From Osmia lignaria lignaria (taxonomy: Eukaryota > Arthropoda > Insecta > Hymenoptera > Megachilidae): a DNA stretch of 64,000 nucleotides. A program made the position numbers and the translations under genes. Where the stretch lies: NCBI RefSeq assembly GCF_051020975.1, contig NW_027478165.1, positions 8,214,001 to 8,278,000 on the forward strand, in the 5' to 3' direction. A model generated the notes under the pieces. It did no database searches. It was given only the letters and a program-made list of their open reading frames with translations, and was not told the DNA's origin. Shown here piece after piece: positions 40,011 through 49,669 of the stretch. Numbering within the stretch: the first letter of the stretch is position 1; each line of letters opens with the position of its first letter.

Positions 40011-40976
40011 TCAGATGCGTAGTTCTCGAGATATATCAAGATATTTAAAAGTTCCGAAGCCGCACCAACATAATAGAGATACAGAAACACCGTGGCCCCT
40101 TTCTTTGAGATAACTCGGCACTACTGCGAGCTGGAAATGCCACTTCCAGTTTAGCTGTGCAGAAGAAGAACAAGAAGAAGAAGAAATATCTCGGAATATG
40201 TCCGTCAGGCCCCTTCCCTTGAGATAAATCTGCAAGTATCTTGGAAACGAAGCGAGCTATGGCAAAATGCTAAGAGACCTTTTTTGTAGAGAATTAAGTT
40301 TCCTACTTTTTATGTTCTATGATATTTTTTGATCAGATGCGTAGTTCTCGAGATATATCAAGATATTTAAAAGTTCCGAAGCCGCACCAACATAATAGAG
40401 ATACAGAAACACCGTGGCCCCTTTCTTTGAGATAACTCTGCACTATTGCGAGCTGCAAATGCCACTTCCAGCTTAGCTGTGCAGAAGAAGAACAACAAGA
40501 AGAAGAAATATCTCGAAATATGTCCGTCAGGCCCCTTCCCTTGAGATAAATCTGCAAATATCTCGGAAACGAAGCGAGCTATGGCAAAATGTTAAGCGAC
40601 TTTATTTGTAGAGAATTAAGTTTCCTACTTTTTACGTTCTATGATATTTTTTAATCAGATGTGTAGTTCTCGAGATATATAAAGATATTTTAAAGTTCCG
40701 AAGCCGCACCAACATAATAGAGATACAGAAACACCGTGGCCCCTTTCTTCGAGATAACTCTGCACTATTGCGAGCTGCAAATGCCACTTCCAGCTTAGCT
40801 GTGCAGAAGAAGAACAACAAGAAGAAGAAATATCTCGAAAAATGTCCGTCAGGCCCCTTCCCTTGAGATAAATCTGCAAATATCTCGGAAACGAAGCGAG
40901 CTATGGCAAAATGTTAAGAGACCTTATTCGTAGAGAATTAAGTTTCCTACTTTTTATGGTCTATGATATTTTTTGA
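40011..40976. repeat. HOR-5 trimer, copy 2
   Basis: Immediate tandem copy of 39045-40010 with every marker present. The third monomer has CTTCGAGATAAC and ends in the CTTATTCGTAG and TTATGGTCTATG tail that leads into the tetramer. Confidence 0.92.
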
Positions 40977-42264
40977 TCAGATGCGTAGTTCTCGAGATAT
41001 ATCAAGATATTTAAAAGTTCCGAAGCCGCACCAACATAATAGAGATACAGAAACACCGTGGCCCCTTTCTTTGAGATAACTCTGCACTATTGCGAGCTGC
41101 AAATGCCACGTCCAGCTTAGCTGTGCAGAAGAAGAACAACAAGAAGAAGAAATATCTCGAAATATGTCCGTCAGACCCCTTCCCTTGAGATAAATCTGCA
41201 AATATCTCGGAAACGAAGCGAGCTATGGCAAAATGTTAAGAGACCTTTTTTGTAGAGAATTATGTTTCCCACAATTTACGTTTTATGATATTTTTTGATC
41301 AGAAGCGTAGTTTTCGAGATATATCGAGATATTTAAAAGATCCGAAGCCGCACCAACATAATAGAGATACAGAAACACCGTGGCCCCTTTCTTCGAGATA
41401 ACTCTGCACTATTGCGAGCTGCAAATGCCACTTCCAGCTTAGCTGTGCAGAAGAAGACCAACAAGAAGAAGAAATATCTCGAAATATGTCCGTCAGGCCC
41501 CTTCCCTTGAGATAAATCTGCAAATATCTCGGAAACGAAGCGAGCTATGGCAAAATGTTAAGAGACCTTATTTGTGGAGAATTAAGTTTCCTACTTTTTA
41601 TGTTCTATGATATTATTTGATCAGATGCGTAGTTCTCGAGATATATCAAGATATTTAAAAGTTCCGAAGCCGCACCAACATAATAGAGATACAGAAACAC
41701 CGTGGCCCCTTTCTTTGAGATAACTCTGCACTATTGCGAGCTGCAAATGCCACTTCCCGCTTAGCTGTGCAGAAGAAGAACAACAAGAAGAAGGAATATC
41801 TCGAAATATGTCCGTCAGGCCCCTTCCCTTGAGATAAATCTGCATATATCTCGGAAACGAAGCGAGCTATGGCAAAATGTTGAGAGACCTTTTTTGTAGA
41901 GAATTAAGTTTTCTACTTTTTATGTTCTATGATATTTTTTGATCAGATGCGTAGTTCTCGAGATATATCAAGATATTTAAAAGTTCCGAAGCCGCACCAA
42001 CATAATAGAGATACAGAAACACCGTGGCCCCTTTCTTTGAGATAACTCGGCACTACTGCGAGCTGGAAATGCCACTTCCAGTTTAGCTGTGCAGAAGAAG
42101 AACAACAAGAAGAAGAAATATCTCGAAATATGTCCGTCAGGCCCCTTCCCTTGAGATAAATCTGCAAATATCTCGGAAACGAAGCGAGCTATGGCAAAAT
42201 GTTAAGAGACCTTATTCGTAGAGAATTAAGTTTCCTACTTTTTATGGTCTATGATATTTTTTGA
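40977..42264. repeat. HOR-5 tetramer, copy 1 (1,288 bp)
   Basis: Four monomers: 40977 (TGCCACGTCCAG), 41299 (CACAATTTACGTTTTATG, GAAGACCAAC), 41621 (CTTCCCGCTTAGC, GAAGAAGGAATATC) and 41943 (CTCGGCACTACTGC). Confidence 0.92.
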
Positions 42265-43552
42265 TCAGATGCGTAGTTCTCGAGATATATCAAGATATTT
42301 AAAAGTTCCGAAGCCGCACCAACATAATAGAGATACAGAAACACCGTGGCCCCTTTCTTTGAGATAACTCTGCACTATTGCGAGCTGCAAATGCCACGTC
42401 CAGCTTAGCTGTGCAGAAGAAGAACAACAAGAAGAAGAAATATCTCGAAATATGTCCGTCAGACCCCTTCCCTTGAGATAAATCTGCAAATATCTCGGAA
42501 ACGAAGCGAGCTATGGCAAAATGTTAAGAGACCTTTTTTGTAGAGAATTATGTTTCCCACAATTTACGTTTTATGATATTTTTTGATCAGAAGCGTAGTT
42601 TTCGAGATATATCGAGATATTTAAAAGATCCGAAGCCGCACCAACATAATAGAGATACAGAAACACCGTGGCCCCTTTCTTCGAGATAACTCTGCACTAT
42701 TGCGAGCTGCAAATGCCACTTCCAGCTTAGCTGTGCAGAAGAAGACCAACAAGAAGAAGAAATATCTCGAAATATGTCCGTCAGGCCCCTTCCCTTGAGA
42801 TAAATCTGCAAATATCTCGGAAACGAAGCGAGCTATGGCAAAATGTTAAGAGACCTTATTTGTGGAGAATTAAGTTTCCTACTTTTTATGTTCTATGATA
42901 TTATTTGATCAGATGCGTAGTTCTCGAGATATATCAAGATATTTAAAAGTTCCGAAGCCGCACCAACATAATAGAGATACAGAAACACCGTGGCCCCTTT
43001 CTTTGAGATAACTCTGCACTATTGCGAGCTGCAAATGCCACTTCCCGCTTAGCTGTGCAGAAGAAGAACAACAAGAAGAAGGAATATCTCGAAATATGTC
43101 CGTCAGGCCCCTTCCCTTGAGATAAATCTGCATATATCTCGGAAACGAAGCGAGCTATGGCAAAATGTTGAGAGACCTTTTTTGTAGAGAATTAAGTTTT
43201 CTACTTTTTATGTTCTATGATATTTTTTGATCAGATGCGTAGTTCTCGAGATATATCAAGATATTTAAAAGTTCCGAAGCCGCACCAACATAATAGAGAT
43301 ACAGAAACACCGTGGCCCCTTTCTTTGAGATAACTCGGCACTACTGCGAGCTGGAAATGCCACTTCCAGTTTAGCTGTGCAGAAGAAGAACAACAAGAAG
43401 AAGAAATATCTCGAAATATGTCCGTCAGGCCACTTCCCTTGAGATAAATCTGCAAATATCTCGGAAACGAAGCGAGCTATGACAAAATGTTAAGAGACCT
43501 TTCTTGTAGAGAATTATGTTTCCTACTTTTTATGTTCTATGATATTTTTTGA
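42265..43552. repeat. HOR-5 tetramer, copy 2 (1,288 bp)
   Basis: Tandem copy of 40977-42264 at an exact 1,288-bp offset with the same markers. Private differences appear only at the right end: GGCCACTTCCC, TATGACAAAATG and CTTTCTTGTAG near 43430-43510. Confidence 0.92.
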
Positions 43553-45484
43553 TCAGACGCGTAGCTCTCGAGATATATCAAGATATTTAAAAGTTCCGAA
43601 GCCGCACCAACATAATAGAGATACAGAAACACCGTGGCCCCTCTCTTTGAGATAACTCTGCACTACTGCGAGCTGGAAATGCCACTTCCAGTTTAGCTGT
43701 GCAGAAGAAGAACAAGAAGAAGAAGAAATATCTCGGAATATGTCCGTCAGGCCCCTTCCCTTGAGATAAATCTGCAAGTATCTTGGAAACGAAGCGAGCT
43801 ATGGCAAAATGCTAAGAGACCTTTTTTGTAGAGAATTAAGTTTCCTACTTTTTATGTTCTATGATATTTTTTGATCAGATGCGTAGTTCTCGAGATATAT
43901 CAAGATATTTAAAAGTTCCGAAGCCGCACCAACATAATAGAGATACAGAAACACCGTGGCCCCTTTCTTTGAGATAACTCTGCACTATTGCGAGCTGCAA
44001 ATGCCACTTCCAGCTTAGCTGTGCAGAAGAAGAACAACAAGAAGAAGAAATATCTCGAAATATGTCCGTCAGTCCCCTTCCCTTGAGATAAATCTGCAAA
44101 TATCTCGGAAACGAAGCGAGCTATGGCAAAATGTTAAGCGACTTTATTTGTAGAGAATTAAGTTTCCTACTTTTTACGTTCTATGATATTTTTTAATCAG
44201 ATGTGTAGTTCTCGAGATATATAAAGATATTTTAAAGTTCCGAAGCCGCACCAACATAATAGAGATACAGAAACACCGTGGCCCCTTTCTTCGAGATAAC
44301 TCTGCACTATTGCGAGCTGCAAATGCCACTTCCAGCTTAGCTGTGCAGAAGAAGAACAACAAGAAGAAGAAATATCTCGAAAAATGTCCGTCAGGCCCCT
44401 TCCCTTGAGATAAATCTGCAAATATCTCGGAAACGAAGCGAGCTATGGCAAAATGTTAAGAGACCTTATTCGTAGAGAATTAAGTTTCCTACTTTTTATG
44501 GTCTATGATATTTTTTGATCAGATGCGTAGTTCTCGAGATATATCAAGATATTTAAAAGTTCCGAAGCCGCACCAACATAATAGAGATACAGAAACACCG
44601 TGGCCCCTTTCTTTGAGATAACTCTGCACTATTGCGAGCTGCAAATGCCACTTCCAGCTTAGCTGTGCAGAAGAAGACCAACAAGAAGAAGAAATATCTC
44701 GAAATATGTCCGTCAGGCCCCTTCCCTTGAGATAAATCTGCAAATATCTCGGAAACGAAGCGAGCTATGGCAAAATGTTAAGAGACCTTATTTGTGGAGA
44801 ATTAAGTTTCCTACTTTTTATGTTCTATGATATTATTTGATCAGATGCGTAGTTCTCGAGATATATCAAGATATTTAAAAGTTCCGAAGCCGCACCAACA
44901 TAATAGAGATACAGAAACACCGTGGCCCCTTTCTTTGAGATAACTCTGCACTATTGCGAGCTGCAAATGCCACTTCCCGCTTAGCTGTGCAGAAGAAGAA
45001 CAACAAGAAGAAGGAATATCTCGAAATATGTCCGTCAGGCCCCTTCCCTTGAGATAAATCTGCATATATCTCGGAAACGAAGCGAGCTATGGCAAAATGT
45101 TGAGAGACCTTTTTTGTAGAGAATTAAGTTTTCTACTTTTTATGTTCTATGATATTTTTTGATCAGATGCGTAGTTCTCGAGATATATCAAGATATTTAA
45201 AAGTTCCGAAGCCGCACCAACATAATAGAGATACAGAAACACCGTGGCCCCTTTCTTTGAGATAACTCGGCACTACTGCGAGCTGGAAATGCCACTTCCA
45301 GTTTAGCTGTGCAGAAGAAGAACAACAAGAAGAAGAAATATCTCGAAATATGTCCGTCAGGCCCCTTCCCTTGAGATAAATCTGCAAGTATCTTGGAAAC
45401 GAAGCGAGCTATGGCAAAATGTTAAGAGACCTTTTTTGTAGAGAATTAAGTTTCCTACTTTTTATGTTCTATGATATTTTTTGA
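43553..45484. repeat. HOR-5 trimer copy 3 plus a shortened tetramer
   Basis: 43553-44518 repeats the trimer (GAACAAGAAGAAG, CTGCAAGTATCTTGG, then TTTAATCAGATGTGTAG). The following tetramer has only three monomers: 44519 fuses the left part of the 40977 class (CTTATTCGTAG, TTATGGTCTATG, CTTTGAG) to the right part of the 41299 class (GAAGACCAAC), then 44841 (CTTCCCGCTTAGC) and 45163 (CTCGGCACTACTGC). Confidence 0.88.
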
Positions 45485-45567
45485 TCAGATGCGTAGTTCT
45501 CGAGATATATCAAGATATTTAAAAGTTCCGAAGCCGCACCAACATAATAGAGATACAGAAACACCGT

Positions 45568-45594
45568 GGCCCCTTTCTTTGAGATAACTCTGCA
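45568..45594 (+). repeat. Internal direct repeat, arm 1
   Basis: This 27-bp segment begins GGCCCCTTTCTTTGAG and ends CTCTGCA. It matches arm 2 at 24 of 27 positions at a spacing of 114 bp. The same pair is present in essentially every monomer, so it belongs to the unit and suggests the 322-bp monomer arose partly by an internal duplication. The sequence to the right of the two arms is no longer convincingly alignable. Confidence 0.8.
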
Positions 45595-45602
45595 CTATTG
45601 CG

Positions 45603-45625
45603 AGCTGCAAATGCCACTTCCAGCT
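45603..45625. repeat. Short imperfect inverted repeat in every monomer
   Basis: Arms AGCTGCAA (45603-45610) and TTCCAGCT (45618-45625) flank a 7-base loop and pair with one mismatch. In a large monomer class (for example 10068, 20049, 45807, 60616) two linked changes give AGCTGGAA and TTCCAGTT, which as RNA would pair throughout with one G-U. A third class (27131, 31639, 34537) has TTCCTGTT and breaks the stem. No function is implied by sequence alone. Confidence 0.55.
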
Positions 45626-45635
45626 TAGCTGTGCA

Positions 45636-45659
45636 GAAGAAGAACAACAAGAAGAAGAA
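45636..45659 (+). repeat. Eight-triplet GAA/CAA tract inside each monomer
   Basis: Three GAA, two CAA and three GAA triplets in a row form a purine-rich, microsatellite-like run. Base changes occur (GACCAACAAG in the 24-45 kb monomers, AACAAGAAG in 39045, 40011, 43553, 53534 and 61904, AACATCAAG in 48383 and 50314), but no copy shows a gain or loss of a triplet, since overall spacing stays at 322 bp. Confidence 0.85.
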
Positions 45660-45717
45660 ATATCTCGAAATATGTCCGTCAGGCCCCTTCCCTTGAGATA
45701 AATCTGCAAATATCTCG
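45658..45717. repeat. Paired AAATATCTCG motifs 50 bp apart
   Basis: The ten-base motif AAATATCTCG occurs at 45658-45667 and 45708-45717 in direct orientation. Near or exact reverse complements lie at the start of the unit (CGAGATATAT at 45501 and, in B monomers, CGAGATATTT). Two direct and one or two inverted copies per 322 bp makes this the most repeated short word of the satellite. It could be a protein-binding site or only a relic of the unit's origin. Confidence 0.6.
45682..45708 (+). repeat. Internal direct repeat, arm 2
   Basis: Partner of arm 1, beginning GGCCCCTTCCCTTGAG and ending ATCTGCA, with three differences from it. In a minority class of monomers (for example 408, 730-bp neighbour 4272, 18440, 46773, 52568, 63192) this arm is replaced by a clustered variant reading GGCCAGTTCCTTTGAGCTG. 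Confidence 0.8.
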
Positions 45718-47738
45718 GAAACGAAGCGAGCTATGGCAAAATGTTAAGAGACCTTTTTTGTAGAGAATTAAGTTTCCTACTTTTTTTGTTCTGTGATATT
45801 TTTTGATCAGATGCGTAGTTCTCGAGATATATCAAGATATTTAAAAGTTCCGAAGCCGCACCAACATAATAGAGATACAGAAACACCGTGGCCCCTCTCT
45901 TTGAGATAACTCTGCACTATTGCGAGCTGGAAATGCCACTTCCAGTTTAGCTGTGCAGAAGAAGAACAACAAGAAGAAGAAATATCTCGAAATATGTCCG
46001 TTAGGCCCCTTCCCTTGAGATAAATCTGCAAATATCTCGGAAACGAAGCGAGCTATGGCAAAATGTTAAGAGACCTTTTTTGTAGAGAATGAAGTTTCCT
46101 ACTTTTTATGTTGTATGATATTTTTTGATCAGATGCGTAGTTCTCGAGATATATCAAGATATTTAAAAGTTCCGAAGCCGCACCAACATAATAGAGATAC
46201 AGAAACACCGTGGCCCCTCTCTTTGAGATAACTCTGCACTATTGCGAGCTGGAAATGCCACTTCCAGTTTAGCTGTGCAGAAGAAGAACAACAAGAAGAA
46301 GAAATATCTCGAAATATGTCCGTTAGGCCCCTTCCCTTGAGATAAATCTGCAAATATCTCGGAAACGAAGCGAGCTATGGCAAAATGTTAAGAGACCTTT
46401 TTTGTAGAGAATGAAGTTTCCTACTTTTTATGTTGTATGATATTTTTTGATCAGATGCGTAGTTCTCGAGATATATCAAGATATTTAAAAGTTCCGAAGC
46501 CGCACCAACATAATAGAGATACAGAAACACCGTGGCCCCTTTCTTTGAGATAACTCTGCACTATTGCGAGCTGTAAATGCCACTTCCAGCTTAGCTGTGC
46601 AGAAGAAGAACAACAAGAAGAAGACATATCTCGAAATATGTCCGTCAGGCCCCTTCCCTTGAGATAAATCTGCAAATATCTCGGAAACGAAGCGAGCTAT
46701 GGCAAAATGTTAAGAGACCTTTTTTGTAGAGAATTAAGTTTCCTACTTTTTATGTTCTATGATATTTTTTGATCAGATCCGTAGTTCTCGAGATATATCA
46801 AGATATTTAAAAGTTCCGAAGCCGCACCAACATAATAGAGATACAGAAACACCGTGGCCCCTTTCTTCGAGATAACTCTGCACTATTGCGAGCTGCAAAT
46901 GCCACTTCCAGCTTAGCTGTGCAGAGGAAGAACAACAAGAAGAAGAAATATCTCGAAATATGTCCGTCAGGCCAGTTCCTTTGAGCTGAATCTGCAAATA
47001 TCTCGGAAACGAAGCGAGCTATGGCAAAATGTTGAGAGACCTTTTTTGTAGAGAATTAAGTTTCCTACTTTTTATGTTCTATGATATTTTTTGATCAGAT
47101 GCGTAGTTCTCGAGATATATCAAGATATTTAAAAGTTCCGAAGCCGCACCAACATAATAGAGATACAGAAACACCGTGGCCCCTCTCTTTGAGATAACTC
47201 TGCACTATTGCGAGCTGGAAATGCCACTTCCAGTTTAGCTGTGCAGAAGAAGAACAACAAGAAGAAGAAATATCTCGAAATATGTCCGTCAGGCCCCTTC
47301 CCTTGAGATGAATCTGCAAATATCTCGGAAACGAAGCGAGCTATGGCCAATTGTTAAGAGACCTTTTTTGTAGAGAATTAAGTTTCCTACTTTTTATGTT
47401 CTATGATATTTTTTGATCAGATGCGTAGTTCTCGAGATATATCAAGATATTTAAAAGTTCCGAAGCCGCACCAACATAATAGGGATACAGAAACACCGTG
47501 GCCCCTTTCTTTGAGATAACTCTGCACTAGTGCGAGCCGCAAAGGCCACTTCCAGCTTAGCTGTGCAGAAGAAGAACAACAAGAAGAAGAAATATCTCGA
47601 AATATGTCCGTCAGGCCCCTTCCCTTGAGATAAATCTGCAAATATCTCGGAAACGAAGCGAGCTATGGCAAAATGTTAAGAGACCTTTTTTGTAGAGAAT
47701 TAAGTTTCCTACTTTTTATGTTCTATGATATTTTTTGA

Positions 47739-49669
47739 TCAGATGCGTAGTTCTCGAGATATATCAAGATATTTAAAAGTTCCGAAGCCGCACCAACATA
47801 ATAGAGATACAGAAACACCGTGGCCCCTTTCTTTGAGATAACTCTGCAGTATTGCGAGCTGTAAATGCCACTTCCAGCTTAGCTGTGCAGGAGAAGAACA
47901 ACAAGAAGAAGAAATATCTCGAAATATGTCCGTCAGGCCCCTTCCCTTGAGATAAATCTGCAAATATCTCGGAAACGAAGCGAGCTATGGCAAAATGTTG
48001 AGAGACCTTTTTTGTAGAGAATTAAGTTTCCTACTTTTTATGTTCTATGATATTTTTTGATCAGATGCGTAGTTCTCGAGATATATCAAGATATTTAAAA
48101 GTTCCGAAGCCGCACCAACATAATAGAGATACAGAAACACCGTGGCCCCTCTCTTTGAGATAACTCTGCACTGTTGCGAGCTGGAAATGCCACTTCCAGT
48201 TTAGCTGTGCAGAAGAAGAACAACAAGAAGAAGAAATATCTCGAAATATGTCCGTCAGGCCCCTTCCCTTGAGATAAATCTGCAAATATCTCGGAAACGA
48301 AGCGAGCTATGGCAAAATGTTGAGAGACCTTTTTTGTAGAGAATTAAGTTTCCTACGTTTTATGTTCTATGATATTTTTTGATCAGATGCGTAGTTCTCG
48401 AGATATATCAAGATATTTAAAAGTTCCGAAGCCGCACCAACATAATAGAGATACAGAAACACCGTGGCCCCTTTCTTTGAGATAACTCTGCACTATTGCG
48501 AGCTGCAAATGCCACTTCCAGCTTAGCTGTGCAGAAGAAGAACATCAAGAAGAAGAAATATCTCGAAATATGTCCGTCAGGCCCCTTCCCTTGAGATAAA
48601 TCTGCAAATATCTCGGAAACGAAGAGAGCTATGGCAAAATGTTAAGAGACCTTTTTTGTAGAGAATTAAGTTTCCTACTTTTTATGTTCTATGATATTTT
48701 TTGATCTGATGCGTAGTTCTCGAGATATATCAAGATATTTAAAAGTTCCGAAGCCGCACCAACATAATAGAGATACAGAAACACCGTGGCCCCTTTCTTT
48801 GAGATAACTCTGCACTATTGCGAGCCGCAAATGCCACTTCCAGCTTAGCTGTGCAGAAGAAGAACAACAAGAAGAAGAAATATCTCGAAATATGTCCGTC
48901 AGGCCCCTTCCCTTGAGATATATCTGCAAATATCTCGGAAACGAAGCGAGCTATGGCAAAATGTTAAGAGACCTTTTTTGTAGAGAATTATGTTTCGTAC
49001 AATTTATGTTCTATGATATTTTTTGGTGAGAAGCGTAGTTTTCGAGATATATCGAGATATTTAAAAGTTCCGAAGCCGCACCAACATAATAGAGATACAG
49101 AAACACCGTGGCCCCTCTCTTTGAGATAACTCTGCACTATTGCGAGCTGGAAATGCCACTTCCAGTTTAGCTGTGCAGAAGAAGAACAACAAGAAGAAGA
49201 AATATCTCGAAATATGTCCGTCAGGCCCCTTCCCTTGAGATAAATCTGCAAATATCTCGGAAACGAAGCGAGCTATGGCAAAATGTTAGGAGACCTTTTT
49301 TGTAGAGAATTAAGTTCCCTACTTTTTATGTTCTATGATATTTTTTGATCAGATGCGTAGTTCTCGAGATATATCAAGATATTTAAAAGTTCCGAAGCCG
49401 CACCAACATAATAGAGATACAGAAACACCGTGGCCCCTTTCTTTGAGATAACTCTGCACTATTGCGAGCTGTAAATGCCACTTCCAGCTTAGCTGTGCAG
49501 AAGAAGAACAACAAGAAGAAGACATATCTCGAAATATGTCCGTCAGGCCCCTTCCCTTGAGATAAATCTGCAAATATCTCGGAAACGAAGCGAGCTATGG
49601 CAAAATGTTAAGAGACCTTTTTGTAGAGAATTAAGTTTCCTACTTTTTATGTTCTATGATATTTTTTGA
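47739..49669. repeat. Hexamer unit, copy 1 (1,931 bp)
   Basis: Six monomers: 47739 (TCTGCAGTATTGC, GCAGGAGAAG), 48061, 48383 (CCTACGTTTTATG, GAACATCAAG, GAAGAGAGC), 48705 (GATCTGATGCG), 49027 (TTCGTACAATTT, TTTTGGTGAGAAGCG) and 49349 (AAGACATATC; one T missing from the T6 run at 49618-49622). Confidence 0.85.
48383..48704. repeat. Monomer with a nonsense change in the minus-strand frame
   Basis: GAACATCAAG replaces GAACAACAAG, which puts a TGA in the repeat-borne frame. The identical change is present in 50314. Two further monomers (29063 and 36469) have a TAA from CTTAGAG, and three (18440, 19727, 21980) a TAA from ATCGATTTATTT. All are inherited through higher-order copies. Confidence 0.8.

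Larger units (their letters stand above)
45485..45709 (-). other. Repeat-borne open frame, representative; not a gene
   Basis: Read on the minus strand, each monomer is open for about 74 codons, including a Ser/Cys-rich stretch from the GAA/CAA tract. Reasons to reject coding: the start codon is TTG (complement of CAA) at every copy examined and no upstream in-frame ATG exists before a stop; about 60 of 74 residues vary across copies, including radical changes; the TGA stop inside TGATCA is lost wherever it mutates (GATCGG, GATCTG, GAACAG), extending the frame; nonsense and frameshift copies occur at roughly the frequency expected for unselected changes. The periodicity alone explains why the frame recurs. 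Confidence 0.85.
45485..45806. repeat. Reference monomer, haplotype A (322 bp)
   Basis: Chosen because it is close to the common form of the centre and right of the array. Order of parts: end of TGATCA (45482-45487), XhoI-like CTCGAG (45499-45504), palindrome GATATATC (45504-45511), direct-repeat arm 1 (45568-45594), short stem-loop (45603-45625), GAA/CAA tract (45636-45659), AAATATCTCG (45658-45667), direct-repeat arm 2 (45682-45708), second AAATATCTCG (45708-45717), T6 run (45754-45759), then an AT-rich tail. Haplotype A is marked by AATTAAGTTTCC, CTTTTTATG, GATGCGTAGTTCTCG and ATCAAGATATTT. This copy has two private changes in its tail (CTTTTTTTG and CTGTGAT). Confidence 0.95.
45485..47738. 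repeat. Satellite monomers, right-hand family begins
   Basis: Seven monomers of exactly 322 bp. 45807 and 46129 are nearly identical neighbours (GAGCTGGAAATG, GTCCGTTAGG, with GAATGAAG and TTGTATGAT following each). 46773 has GATCCGTAG and the GGCCAGTTCC variant; 47417 has CGCAAAGGCC. The GATCCGTAG monomer recurs at 50958, 60938 and 63192. Confidence 0.8.

Noticed and set aside
45525..45537. Pol III B-box resembling GTTCGAANCC in GTTCCGAAGCC
   Set aside because: It has an extra C inside the core, and I found no A-box at a suitable distance, so neither a tRNA nor a SINE-like promoter is supported.
45636..45659. Expandable GAA microsatellite
   Set aside because: The tract is interrupted by CAA and shows no triplet gain or loss in any monomer of this window.
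45708..45727. CENP-B box near CGGAAACGAAG
   Set aside because: It shares GGAAACG with the human box, but only about four of the nine essential positions match in either register, and CGGG is missing.
45485..45806. 322-bp unit as a dimer of a 161-bp repeat
   Set aside because: The two halves do not align; the only clear internal repeat is at 114 bp spacing.
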